Position numbers and translations under genes: made by a program. Source: CALACW01 sp002431305 (GTDB lineage: Bacteria > Bacillota > Clostridia > Oscillospirales > Acutalibacteraceae). From it: a stretch of DNA of 27,084 nucleotides. The stretch's first letter is position 1, and every line of letters starts with the position of its first letter. Below, piece by piece: positions 16,550-24,023 of this stretch. The stretch covers positions 1 through 27,084 of the forward strand of contig CALACW010000101.1 in NCBI GenBank assembly GCA_937890355.1, read 5' to 3'. The notes under the pieces were generated by a model. The model saw only the letters and a list, made by a program, of their open reading frames with translations, did no database searches and was not told where the DNA came from.

Positions 16550-17119
16550 ATGAATGTTTATGATTTTGACAACACGATATACGACGGCGAGAGCGCGCTT
16601 GATTTCTTTTTTGATTATGTTAAGGTAAATCCCGCGCTTGTCAAGATGATTCCGAAGGTTCTTCGTGCGCTGGCTTTGTACGCCGGGGGCAGGGTGACTA
16701 TCGAGGATGTTATGAAAAAATATGCCCCGTATATTAAAAAGTATTACTGCGAATATGATAAATGGGAAGAATTCACCGAGCGTTTCTGGGATAAACGGAT
16801 GGATAAAATCAAGCCGTTCTATAAGAAAATACAGCGCTGTGACGACGTGATTCTGACCGCATCGCCCGACCTTACGATAGGCGAAATATGCAGACGGCTC
16901 GGTATTGAAAACTATATCTGTTCTCACATTGACGATGAAACGGGGCAGATAACGCGATTGTGTATGCGGGAGAACAAGATTAAATATTTTTATGAACGTT
17001 ACCCGGACGCGAAAATCGAAAATTTCTATACCGATTCGATTAAAAACGACGGATTTTTCGCCGAAAATGCAGAGCATGTTTATATTGTAAAGGGAGATAA
17101 AATCACAAAAATCAAATAA
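16550..17119 (+). CDS. HAD superfamily (HAD-IB-like) phosphatase
   Basis: A 189-aa cytosolic HAD hydrolase. Motif I is VYDFDNTIYDG (Asp5 nucleophile, Asp7), motif II is VILTASPDL near residue 103 and motif IV is FYTDSIKNDGFF near residue 162. A helical cap (about residues 14-90) follows motif I, as in the SerB/PgpC-like HAD-IB group. Substrate unknown; phosphoserine or a phospholipid head group are guesses from related families. It is an isolated gene flanked by convergent terminators. It lacks a ribosome site and may be translated from a leaderless mRNA. Confidence 0.85.
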   Translation: MNVYDFDNTIYDGESALDFFFDYVKVNPALVKMIPKVLRALALYAGGRVTIEDVMKKYAPYIKKYYCEYDKWEEFTERFWDKRMDKIKPFYKKIQRCDDVILTASPDLTIGEICRRLGIENYICSHIDDETGQITRLCMRENKIKYFYERYPDAKIENFYTDSIKNDGFFAENAEHVYIVKGDKITKIK

Positions 17120-17162
17120 AAATAACGCGGATTGGTTGTCTGAACCGACCCGCATTATTTTT
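17117..17162 (+). terminator. Bidirectional terminator between the HAD and AI-2E genes
   Basis: AATAACGCGG pairs with CCGCATTATT (one mismatch), with an inner GGTT/AACC stem and A- and T-runs on the outer sides. It serves both converging genes. Confidence 0.85.
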
Positions 17163-17170
17163 GTCTTAAG

Positions 17171-18412
17171 TTATTTATTTGTTTCTGTGTCAGCGGTTAT
17201 TTCCGTCTTATGAATTTCCGGTGTATTTTCGCCGTCCGACGATTTATTTTTCTTTTCATTTCCCGTTTTGAACAGGTGAATGACACCTTCGTCATTCAGA
17301 AGTTTTATGACAATGCATGCGAGCGGGAGAATGAAAATTCCGAGAACGCCGAAGCATTTTGTGCCTATATACATAGCCGAAATTGTCAGAACGGGGGAGA
17401 CATCAACCTGTCCGGCAACGAGTTTCGGTTCGATTATCTGGCGTATTACAAGGATTATTGCATAGAGAACCAGGAGTCCTATTCCGAATCCCACGCTTCC
17501 CGTTATCAGCGAATAAACCGCCCACGGGATAAGCACCGTTCCCGTTCCGAGTACGGGGATAATATCTATGAGCGCAATTATTATACTTATTATAATAACA
17601 TAATCGCCGGGATACAGTTTCAGCAATGTCAGAATATAAAGTCCGACGGCAACCTCAGTCGTAGTAATCAGCACGATAAGTGCGTAGGCTTTGAGAATTT
17701 TTGCTACGGATGTGAGTGTTATGCGCTTTGCTTTTGATATTTTCTCGCGTTTTTCAGCCGGGATTTGGTTCATTATAAAACCGCGTACGCGTTCGTAGTC
17801 GGCTGTCATAAAGCACGTAGCGATTATTGTTATGATAATTCCGACTATTATTGACGGAATCTGTTTTGCCGTGCCCCATACCGCGCTCAGCGGAGTCGAG
17901 AGAATCGAAAAGTCGAAGCCTTTTGATGCCGCCGTGCCCGTCTGAGCCGAGTCCGCAGCCGATGAGGCCGTAATTTTTGATACGATACCGTTTACCGTGT
18001 CGAGCAGAGACGCTTTTATTCCCTCGGGAAGTTTCTTTACGAGCGACAGGTTTCCTATCCAGTCGCCGATTTTAGTTGCCGCCGATTCTATATTCTCGAA
18101 TCTCGCCATCAGACTTGCCGCGAAATCTTTGACCTCGACGACTATTTTTGCGCCGAGCAGAACTATCAGGGTTATGAGCACCGCGAATATCGCAAGCGAC
18201 AGCAGTGTTCCCGCGAAGCCTTTTTTCAGCGGCGTTTTTCTCGTTATGAAATTTACGGGTCTTTGAAGAATCATCGCCATAAAGAAAGCGATTATTATCG
18301 GGTAAACTACGCCGAACGCGTATTTCATGAACAGATAAAACGCGGCTACGAAAAATGCAAAATACAGAAAATTAATCAAGAACGCTTTTCGTTTTTCAAC
18401 AACGGAATCCAT
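17171..18412 (-). CDS. AI-2E family transporter (PerM/YtvI-like membrane protein)
   Basis: A 413-aa polytopic membrane protein. Hydrophobic segments lie near residues 12-30, 32-48 and 60-85, then about five or six more after residue 185. A soluble loop lies between about 90 and 180, and the C-terminus is hydrophilic. Family marks are the YPIIIAFFMAMILQRPV opening and, in the second half, DIIPVLGTGTVLIPWA, IRQIIEPKLVAGQVDVSP and LGIFILPLACI. The family name comes from TqsA; members include Na+/H+ antiporters and sporulation protein YtvI, so the substrate is unknown. It is single, upstream of and divergent from rpmH. Confidence 0.92.
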   Translation of the reverse strand: MDSVVEKRKAFLINFLYFAFFVAAFYLFMKYAFGVVYPIIIAFFMAMILQRPVNFITRKTPLKKGFAGTLLSLAIFAVLITLIVLLGAKIVVEVKDFAASLMARFENIESAATKIGDWIGNLSLVKKLPEGIKASLLDTVNGIVSKITASSAADSAQTGTAASKGFDFSILSTPLSAVWGTAKQIPSIIVGIIITIIATCFMTADYERVRGFIMNQIPAEKREKISKAKRITLTSVAKILKAYALIVLITTTEVAVGLYILTLLKLYPGDYVIIISIIIALIDIIPVLGTGTVLIPWAVYSLITGSVGFGIGLLVLYAIILVIRQIIEPKLVAGQVDVSPVLTISAMYIGTKCFGVLGIFILPLACIVIKLLNDEGVIHLFKTGNEKKNKSSDGENTPEIHKTEITADTETNK

Positions 18413-18551
18413 TATTTTATACGCACTCCTTACTTTATTGATATTATTTGTATTCTATAACAGAGCTAATCATTTTACAAGTTCTTTAATAAAAAAATAA
18501 TAAATAAAAGACATAACCCGCGTTTCGTCGGTACTTAATTTTAAAAAAAGG

Positions 18552-18581
18552 TTGACATTGTTCCATACGATGTTATATAAT
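18552..18581 (+). promoter_or_regulatory. Promoter of the rpmH operon
   Basis: Perfect TTGACA (18552-18557), 18-nt spacer, perfect TATAAT (18576-18581). It leaves an untranslated leader of about 115 nt before rpmH. The rest of 18,413-18,703 shows no gene and no convincing DnaA boxes. Confidence 0.8.
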
Positions 18582-18703
18582 AACAAATTGCAAGGACTCT
18601 GAAATGAGTTTTCAATTTCATTTGCTTTTTCAGCTGTTTTATTTATCTCACGTATTTATATGTCTGAAATTGCTAAAACAAAATCAAGAATGGAGGGTTT
18701 CAG

Positions 18704-18838
18704 ATGAAAAGAACATACCAGCCCAAAAAGCGTCACCAGCAGAAGGAGCACGGCTTCCGTAAAAGAATGGCTGACAGAAACGGCCGCAAGGTACTTGCCC
18801 GCCGCAGAGCCAAAGGCAGAAAAGTCCTTTCTTACTAA
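18704..18838 (+). CDS. rpmH: 50S ribosomal protein L34
   Basis: A 44-aa basic protein starting MKRTYQPKKRHQQKEHGFRK and ending RAKGRKVLSY, a full-length match to the L34 pattern. GGAGG lies 7 nt before the ATG. It is the first gene of the rpmH-rnpA-yidD-yidC-jag cluster. Confidence 0.98.
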   Translation: MKRTYQPKKRHQQKEHGFRKRMADRNGRKVLARRRAKGRKVLSY

Positions 18839-18874
18839 GTTTTAATCCCATTTCGTTTAAACAGGGTGAGAAAC

Positions 18875-19213
18875 TTGTCGGAGATCACAACTTTAAAATG
18901 CAACACCGATTTCCGCCGCGCCTATCTGCGGGGGAAGTCATACACAAATCCTGCGTTGGTTTTATATGTTAATAAAAACCGCGCGGGACTTTGTCGTGTA
19001 GGCATAACAACAAGCAAGAAAATCGGAAACGCCGTTCAGCGCAACCGCGCGAGGCGCGTTATACGCGAGGCGTTAAGACAGCTTTATCCGGAATTTAAAA
19101 ATAAAAAATACGACATCGTTTTTGTCGCAAGGACGAAAACCGTATATAAATCGAGCGCCGATATTCAGCGCGTTATGAAATCGCTCCTCGTTTCGGCGGG
19201 TATTACGGAATGA
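18875..19213 (+). CDS. rnpA: Ribonuclease P protein component RnpA
   Basis: Protein subunit of RNase P, helping the RNA subunit cut tRNA 5' leaders. The protein is 112 aa from TTG 18875. It shows the family blocks NTDFRRAYLRGKSY, GITTSKKIGNAVQRNRARRVIREA (the RNR motif) and DIVFVARTKT. An in-frame GTG at 18866 would add three residues. I prefer the TTG because AGGGTGAG sits at ribosome-site distance from it, whereas the GTG lies inside that purine run. It overlaps yidD by 4 nt. Confidence 0.94.
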   Translation: MSEITTLKCNTDFRRAYLRGKSYTNPALVLYVNKNRAGLCRVGITTSKKIGNAVQRNRARRVIREALRQLYPEFKNKKYDIVFVARTKTVYKSSADIQRVMKSLLVSAGITE

Positions 19214-19458
19214 AAAAGACGGTTTTAAAGCTGATTCGTTTTTATATGAGAAAAATATCTCCGCTGTTTCCCGCAAGGTGCAGGTACTATCCGACTTGTT
19301 CGGATTACATGTTCCAGGCCGTTGAAAAATACGGCGTTATCCGCGGGGTATGGCTCGGAGTCAGGCGTCTGTCAAGATGCAATATCCTCTTTCCCGGCGG
19401 AGTGGATCCTCTTCCGGAACTTAAAACAGGGAAAAGAAAAAACAAACGCCGATTTTAA
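19210..19458 (+). CDS. yidD: Membrane protein insertion efficiency factor YidD
   Basis: An 82-aa small membrane-associated protein that aids YidC/Sec insertion. Family signature is complete: FYMRKISPLFPARCRYYPTC, then CSDYMFQAVEKYGVIRGVWL and NILFPGGVDPLP. The ATG overlaps the rnpA stop (ATGA), so it is translationally coupled. Confidence 0.96.
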   Translation: MKKTVLKLIRFYMRKISPLFPARCRYYPTCSDYMFQAVEKYGVIRGVWLGVRRLSRCNILFPGGVDPLPELKTGKRKNKRRF

Positions 19459-19535
19459 TTTATAATTATTTAATATACATATTATATAATTGATAATCGA
19501 ATATATCGGCCGTTCGGTTAGGATTTGATAAATAA

Positions 19536-20549
19536 ATGCAGTCAATCTACAACACTATTGCCATCCCGTTCGGATGGGTGCTGAGTTTTCTTTACAGCAA
19601 TATAAACAATTACCTTATCTCGCTTTTCATACTTGTGCTTATAGTCAGACTCGTTCTTCTGCCCTCGTCGATAAGCCAGCAGAAGGGCTCGGCAAAGCAG
19701 TTGAGGCTTCAGCCGAAGGTTAACAGAATAAGACAGAGATACACAAACGGCAATACGAACCCGTCCAGAGAGGTTCAGATGAAGATTCAGCAGGAAACGC
19801 AGGAACTTTATAAAAAAGAGGGATTTTCCGCGACGAGCGCGGGATGCCTTCCTCTGCTTATACAGTTTCCGGTTATGATAGGACTTTACGGCGTTGTTTA
19901 TACTCCGCTTTCTAAGGTTCTCGCTATTAAAACGGACGTTGTCAACGCCCTTGCGTCGCTTCTCTCCGTAGAGGTTACGCAGAACACGAGCAATAAAATG
20001 GAGATTCTTCTCCTTGACAAGCTCGGCAGTATGGATATGACGTCGCTTACGAACCTTATCAATAAGGCGGCGGCGAACGCGAATGTCGTAATATCCGACG
20101 CAGGCAATTATGCAAAAGAAATTATAACGCTTAAAGGACAGTTTAATTTCCTCGGCATCGACCTTACGCAGCAGCCGACGGTAAAAGAATTTAACTCCCT
20201 TTGGCTTATACCTGTAGCGGCATTTGTAACCGCTATGCTTACTAGCGTTGTCATGTACTTAAGACAGCGCAAGACTAACCCCGAAATGGCGAAAAATCCG
20301 TCCATGGGCTGTATGACATTCATGTCCCCGCTCATGTCGCTGTGGTTTGCATTCATGTTCCCGGCGGGCGTAGGCATTTACTGGGTTATGTCGAATATCG
20401 TTTCGTTCGTTCAGACTTTGGTTCTCAACTATTTTTATTCGCCTCAGAAGGTTACGGCGAAACTTATGGTTACCGAGACCGTCGAGCGCCGTTCGAGAGA
20501 ACAGAATGTAAAGAAACTTCTTAAATTTAAAGAAAACGGCGAAAATTAA
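19536..20549 (+). CDS. yidC: Membrane protein insertase YidC/SpoIIIJ
   Basis: Inserts proteins into the cytoplasmic membrane, with or after Sec. The protein is 337 aa, the short Gram-positive form without the large periplasmic domain. A first hydrophobic segment (residues about 5-45) includes ISLFILVLIVRLVLLP with the conserved Arg. The next part has the coiled cytosolic loop (LRLQPKVNRIRQRY), then GCLPLLIQFPVMIGLYGVVY. Paired C-terminal membrane segments follow, with FPAGVGIYWVMSNIVS. A basic tail ends the protein. No lipobox is seen. A 77-nt AT-rich gap separates it from yidD; TAGGA is a weak ribosome site. Confidence 0.96.
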   Translation: MQSIYNTIAIPFGWVLSFLYSNINNYLISLFILVLIVRLVLLPSSISQQKGSAKQLRLQPKVNRIRQRYTNGNTNPSREVQMKIQQETQELYKKEGFSATSAGCLPLLIQFPVMIGLYGVVYTPLSKVLAIKTDVVNALASLLSVEVTQNTSNKMEILLLDKLGSMDMTSLTNLINKAAANANVVISDAGNYAKEIITLKGQFNFLGIDLTQQPTVKEFNSLWLIPVAAFVTAMLTSVVMYLRQRKTNPEMAKNPSMGCMTFMSPLMSLWFAFMFPAGVGIYWVMSNIVSFVQTLVLNYFYSPQKVTAKLMVTETVERRSREQNVKKLLKFKENGEN

Positions 20550-20595
20550 GATTAAAGAGACCCCGTGTCTTTAGAAATAAAAGCAGGTGAAAAAG

Positions 20596-21486
20596 ATGAT
20601 CAAAGAAGCAGTAGGAACGGCAGCTACTATTGACGAAGCCATTTCGAAGGCAAAAGCCGCTCTTAACGCTCCCGAAGACGCCGACGTTAAAATCGACGTT
20701 CTCGTACAGCCTCAGAAAAAGATTCTCGGACTGTTCGGCGGAAGCGACGCAAAAGTAAAGGCTTACTATGAGACGGCGGATGAAGTTCACTCCGCGCCGG
20801 TACATGAGGCGGACGATTCCGTCGCGGCGTACCTTAAAACGATTGTCGAGGGTATGGGCGTTAAAAACGTTACCGTTACCGCATCCGACAGCGGTGAAGA
20901 AAGAATTTATGAGATTAAAACCGACGACGATTACGGCGTACTTATCGGCCGTCACGGCGAAACACTCGACTCGGTTCAGTATCTTGTAAGACTTTTTGCA
21001 AACAAGAGGACGGACAGCGATAAAAGAGTTTCCGTCAATGTAGGCGATTACAGAGAAAAGAGAAACGAAAATCTTAAAGCTCTCGCTCAGCGCAGTGCAA
21101 ATCAGGTTCTCAAGTTCGGCAGAAACGTTAAACTCGAGCCGATGAATCCGTATGAGCGAAGAATCGTACATACCGCCATCCAGGGCATAGAGGGCGTTAC
21201 TTCACATTCCGTGGGCTATGACTCGGAGAGACGCGTTATTATCACTCTTGAGGAGGGCGTGGAGCCCACCGTAGCCGATAAGCGCAGATACAACGGCAGA
21301 GGCGGATATAATAAGGGCGGTTCAAGACCTCAGAGAGGCGGTTCCTCTTATCGCAGATCAGGCGGTTCTTCGTACCGCAGAGACTCCGCTCCCCAGGGGG
21401 AATCGAGAGAACCTAGAAGCGACTTTGCTTCGGGAACGAGATACGGTAAGATTGAAGTTAAGAAAAACGACGAATCTGCCGAATAA
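20596..21486 (+). CDS. jag: Jag/KhpB RNA-binding protein with Gly-Arg-rich tail
   Basis: RNA-binding protein encoded next to yidC, linked in other Bacillota to cell elongation and sporulation. The protein is 296 aa. It has a Jag-N domain (about 1-52, with KKILGLFGGSDAKVKAYYE), a KH domain (about 70-150, GVLIGRHGETLDSVQYL) and an R3H domain (about 155-215, MNPYERRIVHTAIQGIEGV). The last ~70 residues are unlike ordinary Jag: repeated GG, RR, SSYRRSGG and RPQRGG units, low complexity and basic. GTG at 20587 is an alternative start three codons upstream. ATG 20596 is preferred because AGGTG then sits 6 nt before it. Confidence 0.94.
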   Translation: MIKEAVGTAATIDEAISKAKAALNAPEDADVKIDVLVQPQKKILGLFGGSDAKVKAYYETADEVHSAPVHEADDSVAAYLKTIVEGMGVKNVTVTASDSGEERIYEIKTDDDYGVLIGRHGETLDSVQYLVRLFANKRTDSDKRVSVNVGDYREKRNENLKALAQRSANQVLKFGRNVKLEPMNPYERRIVHTAIQGIEGVTSHSVGYDSERRVIITLEEGVEPTVADKRRYNGRGGYNKGGSRPQRGGSSYRRSGGSSYRRDSAPQGESREPRSDFASGTRYGKIEVKKNDESAE

Positions 21487-21516
21487 TTATTTTACATTTT
21501 AATATGATTACCCAAC

Positions 21517-21556
21517 GGCGGGGATCGGATTTTTAAGTCCTTTCCCCGTCTTTTTT
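21517..21556 (+). terminator. Intrinsic terminator after jag
   Basis: GGCGGGGA (21517-21524) pairs with TCCCCGTC (21543-21550), followed by six T. It ends the rpmH-jag transcript. Confidence 0.85.
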
Positions 21557-21627
21557 CATACATCCGGAAATTCATATTTATTCATAATCCGGTATTTCAC
21601 CGAAAAAGCAGGGGAAGAGAAAATATA

Positions 21628-21643
21628 TCATTAGAACTAATGA
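21628..21643. promoter_or_regulatory. Perfect palindrome upstream of the SCP2-aminotransferase-transketolase promoter
   Basis: TCATTAG, AA, CTAATGA: 7-bp perfect arms with a 2-nt centre, the form of a dimeric-regulator site. It lies about 105 bp before the -35 box of the cluster. The rest of 21,487-21,820 holds only the jag terminator, the promoter and the second inverted repeat; I see no gene. Confidence 0.45.
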
Positions 21644-21745
21644 GACGCAATTCCGAACTGTCGGATATTAACTCGAAAATACTCAGTTTAATGATAGAAG
21701 TCGATTGTTTATTTGTAAAAAATCCGTTATATCGTTCAAACAATA

Positions 21746-21774
21746 TTGACTTGTCTTTGTTTTTTTGGTAGAAT
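21746..21774 (+). promoter_or_regulatory. Main promoter of the SCP2-aminotransferase-transketolase cluster
   Basis: TTGACT (21746-21751), 17-nt spacer, TAGAAT (21769-21774). The start point would be near 21781, about 40 nt before the TTG start at 21821. Confidence 0.7.
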
Positions 21775-21786
21775 ATATATAATTTA

Positions 21787-21805
21787 TTGCGACGTAATAT
21801 CGCAA
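21787..21805 (+). promoter_or_regulatory. Inverted repeat just downstream of the cluster promoter
   Basis: TTGCGA, 7 nt, TCGCAA. The repeat lies between the predicted transcription start and the AAGGAGG ribosome site. It could be an operator or a short 5' hairpin. Confidence 0.4.
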
Positions 21806-21820
21806 AAGGAGGAAATTGCT

Positions 21821-22579
21821 TTGACAGATGCAAAAACACTTGCATACATAAATATGTATGCCGTGCTGGGCACACTTGAAAATCTTTGCGCCCTCGATGA
21901 GAATGCAAGAGCTATCCTTACCAATAAAAAGCCGATTACAGTCGGTCTTTTCGTAAAGGACGGCCCCAATGCAACCATCACATTCAAGAACGGAAGATGC
22001 AGAATGGAAGGCGGCGTCGGTCCGTGCGACATCAAGCTGCCCTTCTCTTCATGCGAAAAGTTTAACGGTCTTATTGACGGTACCGTTACTCCCATTCCTA
22101 CAAAGGGACTTCAGCATATAGGCTTTCTGCTTAAATGCTTCGTACCCCTTACCGACCTTCTTGCTAAGTACATGAGACCCGATCCCGCAGATCTTGAGGA
22201 TGAGAATTTCTTCAATATCAGCACGTCCCTCATGCTTTACACGATTTCAGTAGCTATTTCTCAGATAGGCAATAATGACGAGATAGGCAAGTTCTCGGCT
22301 CACCTTATCCCCGACGGAGACATTCAGCTCTCTATTGCCGGAGGTCCCGGAACAACTATCAGAGTTAAGAATCATCACCTCGTTACCATTAAGAAACTTC
22401 CCGAAAGCCCCAGAGCTCTCATGGAGTTCTCGAGCATGAAGCTTGCCAGAGATCTTTTCGACGGTAAAGTTAACGCCGTCGCATGCATCGGCGCAGGCAC
22501 GATTAAAATGGGCGGTATGATCAACATGATCGACAATCTTAACAGAATTCTCGACCGTGTTGCTCTGTATCTCGCGTAA
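21821..22579 (+). CDS. Tandem SCP2-like protein, first of two in the cluster
   Basis: A 252-aa soluble protein. It resembles the SCP2 (sterol carrier / lipid-binding) fold rather than any enzyme. The N-terminal half has ATITFKNGRCRMEGG then DIKLPFSSCEKFNGLIDGTV (about 50-90) and a hydrophobic helix GFLLKCFVPLTDLLAKY. The C-terminal half repeats the plan: TTIRVKNHHL, then ALMEFSSMKLARDLFDGKV, a glycine-rich turn, and a final amphipathic helix. So it looks like two SCP2-like units in one chain. Likely role: binding a hydrophobic substrate or carrier (inference). The start is TTG, set by AAAGGAGG 8 nt before it; an upstream in-frame extension to 21746 would run through the promoter. It is followed after 14 nt by the aminotransferase gene. 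Confidence 0.75.
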   Translation: MTDAKTLAYINMYAVLGTLENLCALDENARAILTNKKPITVGLFVKDGPNATITFKNGRCRMEGGVGPCDIKLPFSSCEKFNGLIDGTVTPIPTKGLQHIGFLLKCFVPLTDLLAKYMRPDPADLEDENFFNISTSLMLYTISVAISQIGNNDEIGKFSAHLIPDGDIQLSIAGGPGTTIRVKNHHLVTIKKLPESPRALMEFSSMKLARDLFDGKVNAVACIGAGTIKMGGMINMIDNLNRILDRVALYLA

Positions 22580-22593
22580 GGAGGAAACGGATA

Positions 22594-23856
22594 ATGGCAA
22601 CTAAGATTAATAAATACACAAAAAGCCACGAGCTTTTTGAGAGAGCCGTAAATGTTATCCCCTCGGGTATTTACGGACATCAGGGTCCTGCCGAGGGTCT
22701 CTGGATTCCCACGACTTCATGGCCTTTCTTCACTAAGAAAGCTAAGGATTCATACTTTTGGGATGTTGACGGCAACAAATTCATCGACTACATGTGCGGT
22801 TACGGACCTAACGTTCTCGGCTACTGCGATGAGGATGTAGACGGCGCCGCCATGGAGCAGGCTAAGCTTGAAAACTGTGTTACCACTCCCTCGTACAAAA
22901 TGGTTGAGATGGCGGAGCTTATGGTTGACACCGTAGCCAGCGCAGACTGGGCTTTCTTTGCAAAGAACGGCAACGATACCACTCAGGGTGCGATCATGTG
23001 CGCGAGAGCTTATACTCATAAGAAAAAGATTATATTTGTAAACGGCTTCTATCACGGCGTTTCTCCGTGGTGTCAGAAGGTTGACTATCCCGGCGTTATT
23101 CCCGAGGATGTAGCAAACAACCTTTACGTTGACTGGAACGATTTTGACGCGCTCGAAAAACTCGTAAACGAGAACGAGGGCGAGATTGCGGCGTTCATTT
23201 CGACTCCGTATCTCCACGGCAACTTTGCCGACAACGTTCTTCCCGCAGACGGTTACTGGCAGAAAGTCCGCAAGCTCTGCACAGACAAGGGCATTGTTCT
23301 TATCGTAGACGACGTTCGCGCAGGCTTCAGACTTGACATTGCAGGCTCCGACCATTACTACGGATTTGAGGCGGATATGATTTGCTTCTGCAAAGCTATC
23401 GCTAACGGCTGGAACATCTCGTGCCTTTGCGGTAAGGAATTCCTTAAGAGCGCAATGAGTTCTCTTTCATATACCGGCTCATACTGGATGAGCGCCGTTC
23501 CGTTTGCCGCAGGTATTGCATGTATCAATAAGATGAAGGCTCTCGACACGCCTAAGATGTTCAGAGAAAAGGGTCTTAAGCTTACCGACGGTCTTAAAAA
23601 GGCTGCCGAGGAGAACGGATTTGACCTTGTCGTATCCGGCGAGCCCTCGCTGTTCTACCTTAGAATTGCAAACGACGATTCGCTGTTCCTTCATCAGGAC
23701 TGGATTCAGGAAATGGTACGCAGAGGCATTTATCTTGCCAGCCATCATAACCACTTTATCAACGCTTCTCTTAAAGACGAGGATATCAACCGTACTCTTG
23801 AGGTTGCGGACGAGGCGTTCAAGGCTGTAAGAAAGAATCATCCCGAATGCTTCTAA
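22594..23856 (+). CDS. Class III PLP-dependent aminotransferase (glutamate-1-semialdehyde aminomutase-like)
   Basis: A 420-aa PLP enzyme of fold type I. It has the GSA-aminomutase-like N-terminus (FERAVNVIPSGIYGHQGPAE), SYFWDVDGNKFIDYMCGYGP, a phosphate-cup segment FFAKNGNDTTQGAIMCARAY (about 121-140), and NGFYHG. IVDDVRAGFR carries the PLP-pyridine Asp239, and CFCKAIANGW gives the likely Schiff-base Lys267. No heme-synthesis gene is near and several aminomutase residues differ, so it is more likely a transaminase or aminomutase with another substrate. A ketose or aldehyde made by the neighbouring transketolase is my inference. GGAGG precedes the ATG. It is tightly linked to the upstream SCP2-like gene. 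Confidence 0.88.
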   Translation: MATKINKYTKSHELFERAVNVIPSGIYGHQGPAEGLWIPTTSWPFFTKKAKDSYFWDVDGNKFIDYMCGYGPNVLGYCDEDVDGAAMEQAKLENCVTTPSYKMVEMAELMVDTVASADWAFFAKNGNDTTQGAIMCARAYTHKKKIIFVNGFYHGVSPWCQKVDYPGVIPEDVANNLYVDWNDFDALEKLVNENEGEIAAFISTPYLHGNFADNVLPADGYWQKVRKLCTDKGIVLIVDDVRAGFRLDIAGSDHYYGFEADMICFCKAIANGWNISCLCGKEFLKSAMSSLSYTGSYWMSAVPFAAGIACINKMKALDTPKMFREKGLKLTDGLKKAAEENGFDLVVSGEPSLFYLRIANDDSLFLHQDWIQEMVRRGIYLASHHNHFINASLKDEDINRTLEVADEAFKAVRKNHPECF

Positions 23857-23903
23857 TTTAAGAATTTATAAGAACATATAAAATAAATATGTTTTTCATG
23901 CCG

Positions 23904-23945
23904 AATAACCGTTTTTCGGGCGTTTTTGCTTGACAAACGGTTATT
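23904..23945 (+). repeat. Inverted repeat overlapping the internal promoter of the cluster
   Basis: AATAACCGTTT (23904-23914) and AAACGGTTATT (23935-23945), 11-bp perfect arms. The second arm enters the spacer of the promoter at 23930-23958. A smaller nested stem CCGAA/TTCGG followed by GCGTTTTTG could act as a weak terminator for the aminotransferase transcript. Confidence 0.65.
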
Positions 23946-23958
23946 TGTCAGTTAAAAT
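23930..23958 (+). promoter_or_regulatory. Internal promoter before the transketolase pair
   Basis: Perfect TTGACA (23930-23935), 17-nt spacer, TAAAAT (23953-23958). The leader to the ATG at 24024 is about 60 nt. It lets the transketolase and second SCP2-like genes be expressed apart from the first two genes. Confidence 0.75.
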
Positions 23959-24023
23959 AAAAAATGACATGGGACAATTACTTTTGTCATGCAAATTTTA
24001 CAAACGAACGGAGGACATTTTTT

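Noticed and set aside
16529..17155. 208-codon open frame opposite the HAD gene
   Set aside because: Antisense shadow; it crosses the bidirectional terminator and the HAD promoter.
18413..18703. oriC next to rpmH
   Set aside because: No dnaA and no cluster of TTATNCACA boxes in the gap; only a promoter and leader are visible.
20527..21171. 214-codon open frame opposite jag
   Set aside because: Antisense to a well-supported Jag/KH/R3H protein; no start signals.
21597..21908. 103-codon leftward frame across the cluster promoter
   Set aside because: No ribosome site, low-complexity translation, and it overlaps a convincing promoter and gene start on the other strand.
22750..23355. 201-codon open frame opposite the aminotransferase
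   Set aside because: Antisense shadow created by codon bias of the real gene.
22594..23856. True glutamate-1-semialdehyde aminomutase (hemL)
   Set aside because: Key active-site blocks differ and no tetrapyrrole gene is near; the cluster context points elsewhere.
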